Assembly: GCA_015501055.1 (NCBI GenBank)
Contig: JADNYV010000239.1
Coordinates: 1-53,806 of the forward strand
Length of the DNA stretch: 53,806 nucleotides
Direction: 5' to 3'
Origin: Mucidula mucida
Taxonomy: Eukaryota > Basidiomycota > Agaricomycetes > Agaricales > Physalacriaceae
Both the position numbers and the translations under genes were made by a program. The first letter of the stretch is position 1. Each line of letters begins with the position of its first letter. The notes beneath the pieces were generated by a model. That model saw only the letters and a list, made by a program, of their open reading frames with translations. It was not told the origin of the DNA and ran no database searches. Of this stretch, positions 1 to 10,221 are shown piece after piece.

Positions 1-1860
1 GGGACTACCAGCCGAGGGGGTCTCATAACGCAGGACCGCGCCATGGTCATCGAGCCGGTCTGCCTGTATTCACAGCCCCATTCAAGGACAAGTATCCGTT
101 TGACTGTGGGGCATCCGATGACGGAACCTTGGGCGACACTGAAGACGGGGATTGCAGCGGAATCGGTAGACGGAAACAAAAGGACAGAGGCAAACGGAAC
201 TGGGTCTACGGATGGTTCCGTTCCAAGTCTCGTCAGCCATCGAACAGAAACATGCTAGAAGCCGCGGAGTCTGGCGCAAGCTCACCTGTGAGCTATGGTT
301 CTATGACCCCTTCCGCTCCGATTCTACATTACGCGGGCGGCCCGTCGCGTCACAATTCCGAAGACTCGACTATGGACGCGGGCGAAACCATCGCACAGGC
401 CGCGAGGGTGCTGAGATCTACGGTTCTACATGACGCGCGCAACATTGCGGGAGACGAAAGGGCGCAAGAGATGCTGAGCGGGGCAACCGGGACTGTGGAG
501 GAGGCGAAGCATCTGGCGAGGAGCATTTATACCAAGCTGCAGCCACCCCACTCGGGACGGACATTCCTCATTCCGTCGGATTTCTACCCGATATTCGCGA
601 CGCACGAACACGCAGAGCGCGCGTTCCGAGTCTTTGACAAAGATAACAACGGGGATATTTCTCGCGCGCAGGTGAAATCGACGCTGGTCAAGATCTACAA
701 GGAGCGCCGGCTCCTCGCGCGGTCGATGCGCGATATCGACGCTGCGCTGAAGATGCTTCATTACATCCTTTTGCTGTTTGCGATGGTGATTTTGTTCTTC
801 ATCAGTTTGGGCGTTTTCAGGGTTGGTGTTGAGGGTGACCTGAAGAACATGATAATGTTTATTATAGCGGCCAGTTTCTTCATTAGGGGGTCTGCGTCCA
901 GGGCTTTCGAGGCCATCATGTTCTTGTTTGTTACCCAGTGAGTTTTTGCTGTTTGCCGAAGGGAACTGAACGTACTATGGCACATGAGTCCTTTTGATAC
1001 CGGAGACCGTTGCTTTATCGACAGTGGGTCGACGATTGCTAGATGTTGTTACGCGTAAGTGCTGACCAGAAACATAGACGAGAACCTGGTGGTCAAGAAG
1101 ATAACCTTATTCGCCACGGTCTTTGCGCGTGTCGACGGGACAGAGACCTATTACTTCAACTGTCAACTGTTCTCTAAATTCATGTGAGTGAACATTCGCC
1201 CTCAGTGGTTTTTCAATTTGACGGGGAGCCGCCAGCACTAACGTTCGTCGGAGTGGAGTGCGCATGCGTCGTTCTCTTACACTCAATACTGTTTTGAATT
1301 TTGACTCGCAGAACATGTTTGAGAACTGCACGCTCCAAATAGACTGGGAAACGCCATTGGAAAACTTGACGAACTTGAACGATATTTGAACGAATGGCTT
1401 TCCACCGAAGAAAATCGATGGTTCCAACCCGCAACATCCATCGTCTTACAAGACGTGACGAACCAGCGCTATCTCGAAATCACTATAGGTTGCGGGCACA
1501 ACGGGTACGTCAAATAATCACGCTTAGCTCCTGCTTCATTCAGAGTGTTATTGTAGTACATGGCAGGACTGGGGCCTTCGTTGTGCTCGTAAAACCGCGT
1601 TTCACGCTGCAGTGCAGTACTACTGTCGACAGCTTGGTATCGTCGGATACGAGCCGCCCCGTCCTGTAGTCTACGCTGACGCGGATACGATGACATATAT
1701 TCCTTCGTCGCCTGGTCCATATAGTGCAGAACCGCTGTCGTCTGTAGAGAGCATGAAACCGTCACTCGGATTCCTGCCACCTATAGCCGCAAGGAAGGCG
1801 AATCTCCGACAACGCAAGAGTAAAGGCCGTAAGGCAATTCTTCGCAGCATGGACACTTGA
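1..1860 (+). CDS. MscS-like mechanosensitive ion channel with EF-hand (5' partial)
   Basis: The reading frame is open from the window edge, so the N-terminus is missing. An EF-hand loop (FDKDNNGDISRAQ, about 615-670) is followed by two hydrophobic segments and the MscS pore/beta region (HPFDTGDRCFID, then VVKKITLFATVFARVDGTE). This is the layout of fungal Msy1/Msy2 calcium-regulated channels, which in yeasts sit in the endoplasmic reticulum and act in osmotic shock (family knowledge). Exons read as 1-937, 989-1023, 1078-1183, 1236-1257, 1312-1504 and 1557-1860. The fourth is a 22-nt microexon coding TNVRRSG, needed to join the conserved flanks. One base is missing from the A-run at 1361-1364: the frame is lost inside a conserved ETPLE/LDELERYLNEWL stretch and is regained by one extra A. 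This is probably a sequencing error. Confidence 0.88.
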
Positions 1861-1896
1861 CTTCATATTGGGACAAAGGGAGAAGGCTGAGATGGA

Positions 1897-2918
1897 TTAG
1901 TGCTCAAACGTGCAATGATTATTTTCGTGGACCCCCGAGAGTAAGGCTGGTCCAATGATGACAAGCAGTAGCAGTTGGGCGGTTATATAACTCCCTACCG
2001 AATAGACCCATTTTTTCCTGCCTTTTAAAACCGTTATTTCGACCGCAAAAGTGCTGATAGTTGTTAAACACCCGCAATATCCGTCCGAGAGACCTTGTAG
2101 TGTGGTGCATGCATCTGAATTGACATTTAGGCGCTGAAGGACGTGAAAAATGCCCAGGAGGGCTGTTCCGAGAGTGTTGACTATGAATGTTCCCAATGGA
2201 ATGCGACCAGCGATGTTTAACTTGACAGAGATCGCATAACGCATAAGCGCGCCGGGTGCTGAGAACAACAAAGCCGATGTAGCCTGATGGCGAAATGATG
2301 GAGAAAGTCGAAAGTATAGAGGAAAAGCCGCGGCGTAGAGTAGGATGGAGAGTAAAGAAATAGAGATGCGTAGGACGCGTGGAGGATGGGGTACTGCGAA
2401 TGTGAAGGAAGAACCAAGATAGTGGCCGAAAAGCAGGGATGCCAGTGATATGGAGATTGTGTACACACTCTTTGTGAGCCCATCGACAACGTCGCGTAAG
2501 GGACCGCGAGACGCGTTCTGGGAGTTGAGCCAGGACTCGAATATGTCCATCTGCCAGCCAGAGAACGTGGTCACTGAGCCGCAGAAACCTGTCTCACTTT
2601 GAGCAAAATGGATTGAGCAAACAGGAACACGGATGACTGGCCTGTCGTCAATGCGATGAGCAACGGTGTGTATCCGCTAATGCTTGCTCTGCAGAAACCC
2701 ATGATGAGGCAGCCGACTGCTTGTGGATAGGCGAGCGGGAATATGCTCTGGCCGTTGTACGTCGCGAGGGCCTCGAGTCCGAGCCTGGCAAGGAGGCCGA
2801 ACATGGCAGAGGGGAGCAGCGGGGCCAGTACTTCAGGCGAGAACGGATGAATAGTCCTAGGCGGGAGCACGCGCTCTTCCTCCCTTTTCGACGAGTCCTG
2901 AGGCAGTTGGTCGTCCAT
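1897..2918 (-). CDS. FEX1: Fluoride export protein, CrcB/FEX family
   Basis: This is a predicted plasma-membrane fluoride channel of about 322 residues. Fungal FEX proteins are two fused CrcB domains, and both signature loops are visible: GFCGSVTTFSGW in the first half and GYCGCLTTISTF in the second, among several hydrophobic helices. Exon 1 (2918-2642) joins exon 2 (2588-1897) across a 53-nt intron whose donor must be GC (ACAG|GCCAGT). Only this splice rebuilds the TTGFCG loop, and the total is whole codons. An upstream ATG at 3089 is in frame, but it would lie inside the divergent TSC10 gene. I therefore prefer the ATG at 2918 (MDDQLPQDSS). The gene ends 36 bp from the convergent channel gene. 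Confidence 0.88.
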
Positions 2919-2942
2919 AATCAAGCTATTCTTAGCACCCTC

Positions 2943-4139
2943 ATGTCTGTCGTTCTGATCCTCACGTCCTTGGCCGCTCTCGTGGCTACGTTGACCGTTA
3001 TCTTCTCCTTTGGAAGGAAATGGGATCCAAAGGGAAAGGCAGGTCAACAAAAAGGGAAAAAATTGGACGTGTTTTTGATACTTTTTCATAATAGCACTGC
3101 TATGTTACAGGCGGCTCGCAAGGACTGGGACTCTCCCTTGCAGTTTTGCTCACAAAGCGCGGTGCACACGTCTCCATTGTGGCGCGCGACCAGGAGAAGC
3201 TGCGTGTGGCTCTGGAGGAGCTCGAAAGTCACAGACAGTCCCCTACCCAGATTCTCGCGTCCTACTCTTTCTCTCTCACTGACGCAGTGGCCTCCTCGGC
3301 TGCTCTCGATGCTGCGTCTGCTCTGCATGACGGACGGGCGCCAGACGCGCTCTTTCTCTGTGCAGGCTCAGCACGGCCAGGTTTCTTCCGTGAAGAAAGC
3401 GCCGAGTCGCTTCGCGCTGCCATGGACAACATCTACTGGGTCCAGGCACTGACTGCTCTTGCTGCTGCCAAGCGTATGTCGAGCGGAAAGATTGTATTTG
3501 TCTCAAGTCTCCTCGGTTATTTTTCCTTGGTCGGTTACGCGTCGTACTCACCCGCCAAACATGCACTGAGAGGTAATCGCATCTGGCTTCGGAACGATTA
3601 TAGTTACTAACACGTTCCGACAGGTCTAGCCGATACATTGCGTTCCGAGCTTCTGCTGTATGGTGTAGACGTGCACATTTTCTTTCCCGGAACGATCTAC
3701 TCGCCAGGTTATGTCGAAGAGAATAAAACCAAGCCCAAGATAACGCTCAAAATCGAAGAAACTGACGACGGTGTAACACCCGACAAGGCTGCTGAATGTC
3801 TTCTTGCCGGTTTGTGGCACTCTACATTTCAGTATCTCTATAACCTCTCTGTACAGGCGTTCAACGGGGAAACTTCCATATAACAGTTGATCTCATCGGG
3901 CACCTCTTTAGGTCCTCAACAAGAGGTTCTGCACCATACAACAACATTGTGATGGAAGTATTATACAATGTCATCGCAGCAGTTCGTGAATTTACGCTCT
4001 TTCTTCTGTGCTTCCTCACAATGGTGCCACTTAGATTGGAATCCCCATTTGGCGTCGCGGAGTCGACTCGACTGTTCTGGCTCATCGTGAAGAGCATCAA
4101 GAGTATTTGGCGGGCAAAGGACTTTCCTCCAAACCCTAA
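2943..4139 (+). CDS. TSC10: 3-ketodihydrosphingosine reductase
   Basis: It reduces 3-ketodihydrosphingosine to dihydrosphingosine with NADPH, the second step of sphingolipid synthesis at the endoplasmic reticulum. The start is a hydrophobic anchor (MSVVLILTSLAALVATL). Then come the Rossmann motif YVTGGSQGLG, the NAG-like LCAGSA, a serine in VSSLLGY, and the catalytic YSPAK (YxxxK). The C-terminus reads AHREEHQEYLAGKG. Five exons, 2943-3038, 3095-3572, 3624-3809, 3857-3981 and 4035-4139, sum to 330 codons. The first intron has a GC donor (AAAG|GCAGGT). Its start codon lies only 24 nt from that of divergent FEX1, so the two 5' leaders probably overlap. Confidence 0.93.
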
Positions 4140-4655
4140 TACTGACCTCGCTGTTGCTATTCAACAGCGTTGGTTGACTCTCGTCCATTTGGACATTTAC
4201 TTCTACTTTGTAATGGTAGGATCTGTCAACCCTCATGAGGGTGCTTGCAATGAAATTCTTAAAATGCGTTGTTTCCAAAGCTGCCTTGCAGGTGCCGAAT
4301 GTTCACCTTTCCTCCGAGTTCTCAGCTGCCCGTGGTGCAACCGTCCGTCTTCCCATCGTGTATGGTACATTTCATGGAAACTCCTCGACTCAGACTGGAA
4401 CCACCCCAAATCGCAATGAAACTCTCCAGCACGCGCCCTTGCTCTCATGTTCGTTCCTACGCTTTAGTATTACACCAAGCAATCCATATTCCATATTAGC
4501 GAGTGTAAGGACGTGTACGACTAGACTAGACTATAGCTACAGCGCAGACAGATGGTATTGTACAAAGATGAAGCGTTATGAGAGATCATATCATCATATC
4601 CAGCCAGCTGGAGATCGTAAAGATACCGTACTCCGCCCATGTTGGCCAGCAGAGC
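4140..4655. other. Intergenic region between convergent genes
   Basis: This stretch lies between the 3' ends of TSC10 and the BTB gene. Open frames exist on both strands (for example 4235-4759 plus), but none shows a recognisable motif or sensible splice structure. An imperfect direct repeat with the core gagctcatacttcgcc occurs at about 4651 and 4681, overlapping the end of the BTB gene. I see no RNA gene here. Confidence 0.5.
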
Positions 4656-5849
4656 TCATACTTCGCCATGGCGTGCTCGTGAGCTCATACTTCGCCCATG
4701 GTCGTGGCTCGTCGAGCTCGAGCGTCCATTCTTCCACGACTGCGGCGTCGGCGGTTTAAAGACGCCACTCTCCGAGGTCGCTTTCCCAGGCGAAGACCGA
4801 TGATCCCTGTCCGGATCGTAGTCCGCGTGCGACTCGCGTCCGACACGCTCGATGAGCGCGTGAAGACTGTGGACGGAGGCGTGCATACTCTGGACAGAAG
4901 GTGCTCGGCCCTCGTTGACACCGGTTTGCTGTCGCACCTCTTCAGCGCAAAGTTCGTGCAGAGTACAGAGTCCCAAGAAGGCCGCTTCGTCCCGGAGATC
5001 CAGGAGTGCCTCTAATGTGAAGAGACGCGGGAATGCCCCCGAGCGGAGATAGGACAGGATGAGCGGGTATCTAACAACACTCAGTCAGCATTCGAGAAGG
5101 GGAATACTGTAAACTCACGACTCGCTCGGTCGATCCAAGAACAGGTGGAGATTGAAAGGTGACTTGGACAGCAGTCCTTGAGAGATCAGATGATTTCGAT
5201 ATGTCTCCTGCATCTCATGCTCTCCCTCGCTCCCGGTGGAGTAGATAGAAGACGAGCACGACATATTCCGGGGAGGTGGAAAGAGCGAGAGCAGGTATTC
5301 CGACAGATACGATGGCTGCGCCAGAAGCGTGTCTAGCGTGGTCCGAAATGTGGTGGTGCACGTTTCCAGCGTGACTAAAACTTTAGACCGATCCACGGTC
5401 GAATTGGGGGGCGCGGACACGAGGAGAACACGGAATGGCGGCGACGGGACTTGCACAGGGCTGCTCGTCCGGAATGGCGCTCGCGTAGTGGACAAGTCGA
5501 TTGGACATGGCGGAGGAGCGCGCTTTGGGTACTGTGGAGGAAGGCGCACGTCTTGGGAAGACGAAGCACGGTATCCGTCAACGCGTTCGCCGTCATCGTC
5601 GGAATCCAGGTCAGAGGGAAGGGGAGGCAAAGTACGGCCGGCCAGACTGGCTGGAGAACCGGGCTTTTCCTCTGGATGGGGTGGCAGGCGCACGCCAGAA
5701 TCCTTCAGCGCGTCGTCGGGGGTCCGGACCACGGTCGCGCCCGATCCCAGGGCTCCAGAGCGCGGTGAAAGCAGCTCGATGGACCGAGATGGCTTATGAT
5801 GGGTCTTGGACTCTGAGACGGAGGACGAGCTGCGAGAAAGCCAGTGCAT
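4656..5849 (-). CDS. BTB/POZ domain protein
   Basis: Two exons (5849-5119 and 5070-4656) are joined by a 48-nt intron, giving about 381 residues. The first roughly 130 residues are low complexity, rich in Ser and Pro. The middle (FRVLLVSAPPNS, then TTFRTTLDTLLAQPSYLSEYLLSLF) and the region after the intron (YPLILSYLRSGAFPR, LLDLRDEAAFLGL) match fungal BTB domains of the potassium-channel-tetramerisation type. These form oligomers and often act as adaptors, for instance to cullin-3 ligases (family knowledge). No second domain is seen, so the partner is unknown. The C-terminus is basic and Ser-rich. Coding may start further upstream in another exon (an ATG at about 5971 opens a Ser-rich frame), so the start is uncertain. 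Confidence 0.7.
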
Positions 5850-6159
5850 CGGGGTGGAAAAAGAGGGATGGAGGGTCTGCCCGTGAGGCTGGTGAAGCTA
5901 GAGAAACTGGGCTTCTTATTGTGGGCTGCAGCATGGGGAGAACGCGCGGAACGCGTGCCACTGGAGGACATGATGGTTGGAAAGCAAGGAGTGAATGGGT
6001 CTATACGGTGTCTCCCATGCCTTTTCACCTAACCACCGCCAGGGCCGCCTATACGTACTCTTTTGTTCTTCCTTCATTGTCCTCATTTCGGTAACGCTGC
6101 CAAAATAGCCGCAAACATACCGGATGTTGCCGGCCCGCATAGCCGATGTCACCGATCCT
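5850..6159. other. Intergenic region upstream of the BTB gene
   Basis: This is the upstream region of the minus-strand BTB gene and the downstream region of the minus-strand F-box gene. A Ser-rich minus-strand frame (6028-5850) could be an alternative first exon of the BTB gene. No other gene or RNA is recognised. Confidence 0.4.
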
Positions 6160-7410
6160 CTACAATACGTGCCATATGTCACCCCAACAGAATATATCTC
6201 GTTCCCTCGACAGCGCAAATGCACTCCTCAATGCCTGGTCAAACTGAAGCACATGAACATCGTCCACCACCCTCCTGGTCAGAACGCGAACGACCACCTT
6301 GTTCAGCTTGACTACCGACAAAATCGAGTCCAGGGCATGCCAGACACCCGGTGCAGAGAGGTCAACGAACCTGCGCTGAGGACTTTCATTGACGGCGATA
6401 TAGATCTCCTTAATGGCCCACTTGTCCCTGTGATTCGTCCATGCATTCGTGATATTCCTGACCCACCAATCGAGTGTCTGCAGCGGCTTCGCTTCCTGAT
6501 GAACTTCAAAGAATATTCGAGCGATGGTAGCTATTGGAAGAACCTCTTCGTCATTGTTTGAGGATACTTGATTAAAGTTCAATACCATAAACCTGACACG
6601 ATGATTGGGAAACTCACTGGAATTGTACTCCCTGAAAGACAACTCTTGTAGTGGCACAGGAATCATGTCAAGAATTCTATGGACCATCTCCCGAGTTTCT
6701 TCCACATCCACCGCAAGGACTGTGAAACTTGAAATGGCAAGGTGCCTCACATGTTCAAAGGACATGAGCCACCTGTTGGCCAATATGAACTTGATGAGCG
6801 CGATGCCATCCCCGGTGAGGTCTATGGATAAAGACTCTGGACTGCAAACGATGGATCTGTGTTTGACCTTTTCGAGAGAAGAAGGTGTTACCGATCCGGA
6901 GTCGATTAAGCAGATTCGCTTCACTTTCGACCACAGAGGAATCATCGCGGTCAGCGCTGCCTTGTTGAAAGCTGCGTCTTGGAAAGAGACGGTGGTAATG
7001 TTCCACGTCTCTGCGATGCACTTGAGAACATGGTTAGGAAGATCGTCAAAGTCGCCGATAAATTCGATATCGACGACGTTGGGGAATATGTAGAGGAGTT
7101 GGACCGGGAAAGTTTCTTCGCAATATATGAGAAGATTCTGGACAAGTGGTGCAAGATCTCCTGCAGCGATAAGCACATCGTAAAGTTCTGCGCGACGAGT
7201 TGTGTATGGTGGTATTTTCAGCCTGGTCCAGAGCCGGGCACGACTCGCAGGGTAGAATGACTTGGACACCGTGCTACAAGCCGAGAGAGTTTTGAGAGAC
7301 GTACGATCGCGTAGATCAACTTGGTTTATGACAGCGTCCACCAGCTCTTGCGGCAGTGGACATTGTGGTGGGATACAAGAGAACATTGTCACATGTTGTT
7401 CACTCGGCAT
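6160..7410 (-). CDS. F-box-like protein
   Basis: A single open frame of 416 residues has no intron. Near the N-terminus, LPQELVDAVINQVD followed by LKTLSACSTVSKSF and ASRARLWTRL is the agaricomycete F-box pattern (residues about 18-65). The rest resembles the leucine-rich C-terminal halves of this lineage-expanded family, with no further named domain. F-box proteins bind Skp1 in SCF ubiquitin ligases and select substrates. The target cannot be told from sequence. The start ATG at 7410 is followed closely by the box, as usual in the family. Confidence 0.8.
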   Translation of the reverse strand: MPSEQHVTMFSCIPPQCPLPQELVDAVINQVDLRDRTSLKTLSACSTVSKSFYPASRARLWTRLKIPPYTTRRAELYDVLIAAGDLAPLVQNLLIYCEETFPVQLLYIFPNVVDIEFIGDFDDLPNHVLKCIAETWNITTVSFQDAAFNKAALTAMIPLWSKVKRICLIDSGSVTPSSLEKVKHRSIVCSPESLSIDLTGDGIALIKFILANRWLMSFEHVRHLAISSFTVLAVDVEETREMVHRILDMIPVPLQELSFREYNSSEFPNHRVRFMVLNFNQVSSNNDEEVLPIATIARIFFEVHQEAKPLQTLDWWVRNITNAWTNHRDKWAIKEIYIAVNESPQRRFVDLSAPGVWHALDSILSVVKLNKVVVRVLTRRVVDDVHVLQFDQALRSAFALSRERDIFCWGDIWHVL

Positions 7411-7457
7411 GCATCATAATACATAGCAAAAGCATATCAAGGACATGGACGATACGT

Positions 7458-8245
7458 CTACTCTTCCTCCTCCTCATCACCACCCTCCTCCTTCTTGGCT
7501 GCAGCAGCGGCGCGCTTGCGCTTGACACGACCAGGACGACCTCCACCGTACGGCGATGTAAGAGCAAAGTCAATGTGTTTTTGAGAGTCGAGACGGACGA
7601 CAAAAGATGGGACGTTGACAATCTGCTTGCCGACGCTGCACGGGATGTGAGAAATGGAGAGACTAGGGCCTGAGTACATACCGAATATGCCTTTGCCTGA
7701 TGAGAACGCGGGCGTGGTGGATACTCTTGGCAAGACCGCTCTTGAAGACCTGAGTCTGCAGACGACGCTCCAAGAAATCCTCAATTTTGAGGGCAAGCAC
7801 GTAATCGAGACGCATGCGGCTCTCGTCGAGCACACCGATACGGACGAGACGACGGATAAGGGCGTTTCCTTCAAAGAGACGTTTTGGGTCCTTGTCATCG
7901 AGCTTGAGCAGTTCACGGGCAGCACGACGAATCTTGGACAGGATCAACGCGATACGCCAGATCTCACGCTTGTTGCGGAGACCATATTCACCAGCGAGCT
8001 ACTGACTGTGAGCATACAGTGAAAAATATAGAGTAATCACACCTTGAGCTCGGAATCGAGACGCGCCGATTCAAAAGGTCGACGGGGACCTTGTAGCTGT
8101 AAAAATGGGGAGCAGGCCGTAATCAGCACACTGCTATGCCCTCCACACTGCGGTGGATCTTGAACTCACGTCTTGCTGTGATTCCTCGGAGCCCTGCCCA
8201 TCGTCAGCATTGAATTGCAGAGCGTACAGTAACATACCTAGGCAT
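7458..8245 (-). CDS. RPS9: 40S ribosomal protein uS4 (S9)
   Basis: This is the small-subunit protein uS4, which binds 18S rRNA and affects decoding accuracy. Five exons: 8245-8238 (only 8 nt), 8193-8170 (24 nt), 8096-8043, 7998-7682 and 7635-7458. The protein starts [14 protein letters not shown], carries the S4 RNA-binding core ([40 protein letters not shown]) and ends in a Lys/Ala/Glu-rich tail. The known family sequence VPRRPFES needs one more C than the four read at 8084-8087 (G on the plus strand). With it the model is 193 residues, the normal length. The missing base is most likely a sequencing error, since the gene should be essential. It is divergent from RPL21, with 203 bp between start codons. 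Confidence 0.95.
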
Positions 8246-8448
8246 TTTGATGTTTTCTTGAGGATAGACAAGTTGAAATCAATTTCTGAGGGGTGGCCTC
8301 AGAGTGACTGACGGTCACAACTAGCAAGCCACCCGGAAGATTTACCGAACGTCTGTATTGCTTTTCTCTTGAGTACAGAACAGCACTCATTATCGTGCGT
8401 ACCTCTGCTCGTCGTTGCCGCCGTCGTTGAGTCCGACTAGTCCTCAAG
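8246..8448. promoter_or_regulatory. Shared divergent promoter region, RPS9/RPL21
   Basis: A 203-bp gap separates the two ribosomal protein start codons on opposite strands. A pyrimidine-rich stretch near the RPL21 start fits ribosomal protein gene leaders. I could not identify a specific factor site. Confidence 0.45.
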
Positions 8449-9075
8449 ATGCCTCACTCTTTCGGTTACCGAGCCCGCACGCGGCACATGTTCAAGCGTG
8501 GCTTCAAGGGTGCGTTGCCCACAGCACAGTGAAACTAGCATTGACGATGAACAGAGCACGGGCCATAAAGCTCTCGACCTACCTCATCAACTACCACGTG
8601 GAGACATTGTCGACATCAAAGCCAATGCCGCCCAGCAAAAGGGCATGCCCCACAAATACTACCATGGGTGCGCTATATTATATTGCAGTATCGATTGCCA
8701 TCTGAACAAGTCCTTTTCAGCCGCACTGGGATAGTATACAACGTCACCCCCAGTGCTGTCGGTGTCATCGTCTACAAGGTCGTCGGCAATCGCTACATTG
8801 AGAAGCGCGTCAACCTCCGTGTCGAGCACATCCGTCACTCCAAGTGCAGGCAGGAGTTTTTGGACCGTGTCAAGCGTAATGCTGCCGCGGAAAAGGTGGA
8901 GTCCAGTGGTGGTACGTAGTGTCTCCTCTAATCCAGAAGCGATGTTAATCTGTATCGTGCAGCCCGCGTCTCATTGAAGCGCATCGCCACTCTGCCCCGG
9001 GAATCCCGCACCGTTTCCACTACCGATAATGCACCCCAGACCATTGCGCCGGTGCGGTACGAGACCTTTATCTGA
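8449..9075 (+). CDS. RPL21: 60S ribosomal protein eL21
   Basis: This is large-subunit protein eL21. Exons are 8449-8509, 8555-8667, 8721-8911 and 8963-9075. The start MPHSFGYRARTRHMFKRGFK and the end APVRYETFI are typical, with GIVYNVTPSAVGVIVYKVVG and RVEHIRHSKCRQEFL between. Exon 2 has two one-base deletions against the family: a C after cc at 8563-8564 (EHGPIKLSTYL) and a G after gg at 8600-8601 (YHVGDIVDIKAN). With both restored the protein is 159 residues, matching the usual 160. Two breaks in one short essential exon point to sequencing error rather than gene loss. It shares its upstream region with RPS9. Confidence 0.95.
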
Positions 9076-9128
9076 GGAGTATCGCTCTGCGTGTATTATG
9101 ATATGCCATATGCGAAACATGAAAAAGA

Positions 9129-10088
9129 CTAGCATTCTGGTTGTATTCGAAATGGTTTACATGCTTCAGCGTCCCAACTGACAAACTGCCCGTTGAGCGA
9201 CGAGGGTGCGTCGAGCACCAATCCTGCTATTATATGACCTGGAATGTCCGGTGATAGCAGCTCGCCTTGAGAATGCAAATGAGCAAACTTGTTGTGATCT
9301 GCGTCGGACATGTGCATTCCTGATTCAGGAGCGCGTATTTGCGCCTGCATCTGCACAGAGTTAAAAGAGAAAAATCACTGACGCCCACGTACTGCCGTGT
9401 CGACAACTCCAGGTCTAAACGCGATCGATGTAATCTTGGGTTCTTCTTGGGCAAGCGTTCTGTGACCATGTTCAAGTCAGGTTTTCGATTGGGTATACGG
9501 CTTACCTGCACAAACTGTTCAAAGCAGCTTTGGACGCGTTGTATGGTCCCCAACCAGGCGTCCCATTGACTGCGGCACCTGAGCTGACGAAGATGAGCTT
9601 GCCACCAAGTTCGCTGGCCCGTAAAGCAGGAAGGCTCGCTCCAACAGCCGTGATCAAGGAGAAAAAATTCACATCGAAATGAGTCTTCCACGCAGCGAGG
9701 GGCGTGGAATCCCCAATGCGACACAGAGGATCTAAAGTGCCTGCGTTGAGCACGAGTCCATCGATGTATTGGAAGGTTTCTTCGACGCGCTTGATTGCGG
9801 CTATGAATGCAGATTCGTTTGTACTGATGCGGTGTTACGCGTTAAACCAAATAACTTGGAAGAGGTACTTGCATGTCGCATTCGAGAATGAGGAGACTGT
9901 CTGAAGAGAAAGCATCCAGTTCGTGAGATCGCGCTCTAGATAGAGCAGCAACGTTGGCATTGAGAGAAAGAAGCTTCTGTACGACGGCTAGGCCGATGCC
10001 TCTACAGACAGGTTGAGCCACAGTGTCCGTCATTTTGACAGTCTTACCGTGAAGCCCCAGTAACGAGCACAGTAGGTTTTCTCGCCAT
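9129..10088 (-). CDS. Short-chain dehydrogenase/reductase
   Basis: A classical SDR of the type close to fungal benzil/sepiapterin-reductase-like enzymes. Motifs in order: VLVTGASRGIG for cofactor binding, LVLNAG, a catalytic Ser in FVSSGAAVNG, and YNASK (YxxxK). The PGVVDT segment and APESGMHMSDADHNKF follow. The physiological substrate is unknown. Exon 1 is short (10088 to about 10047). The next intron but one (9872-9824, 49 nt) has a consensus GC donor (ACAT|GCAAGT), without which CDITNES cannot be read. Two further GT-AG introns lie near 9510 and 9350. The gene is divergent from the kinase gene, with 133 bp between start codons. Confidence 0.88.
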
Positions 10089-10128
10089 GAACGTCGAAGC
10101 GCAAGATCGGCTATCTCGGGCCGACTAG

Positions 10129-10135
10129 TATAAAT
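10129..10135 (+). promoter_or_regulatory. TATA-like element upstream of the kinase gene
   Basis: The sequence tataaat lies about 90 bp before the kinase ATG at 10222, in the short divergent promoter shared with the short-chain dehydrogenase. The spacing suits a fungal TATA box. Confidence 0.4.
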
Positions 10136-10221
10136 GACATTTGCCCTACGCTCACAACTCTCTTCCTTACCACGACTTTGACAGTCGTGAATCCCCTCAC
10201 ACTATACTTTTCTACTTTTCC

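Noticed and set aside
2919..3089. Longer FEX1 N-terminus starting at the ATG at 3089
   Set aside because: It would overlap the TSC10 first exon and add a low-complexity charged stretch not seen in the family. The ATG at 2918 gives a normal length.
4235..4759. Plus-strand frame of 174 residues as a gene between TSC10 and the BTB gene
   Set aside because: No motif, no splice logic, and its second half runs antisense through the well-supported BTB C-terminus.
5329..6094. Long plus-strand frames antisense to the BTB gene
   Set aside because: They are GC-rich shadows of a Ser/Pro-rich minus-strand coding region and show no domain.
8555..8667. Programmed ribosomal frameshifting in RPL21, RPS9 or ATP23
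   Set aside because: No slippery site with a downstream structure is seen, the breaks are of one kind (a missing base) in many unrelated genes, and these families are not known to frameshift.
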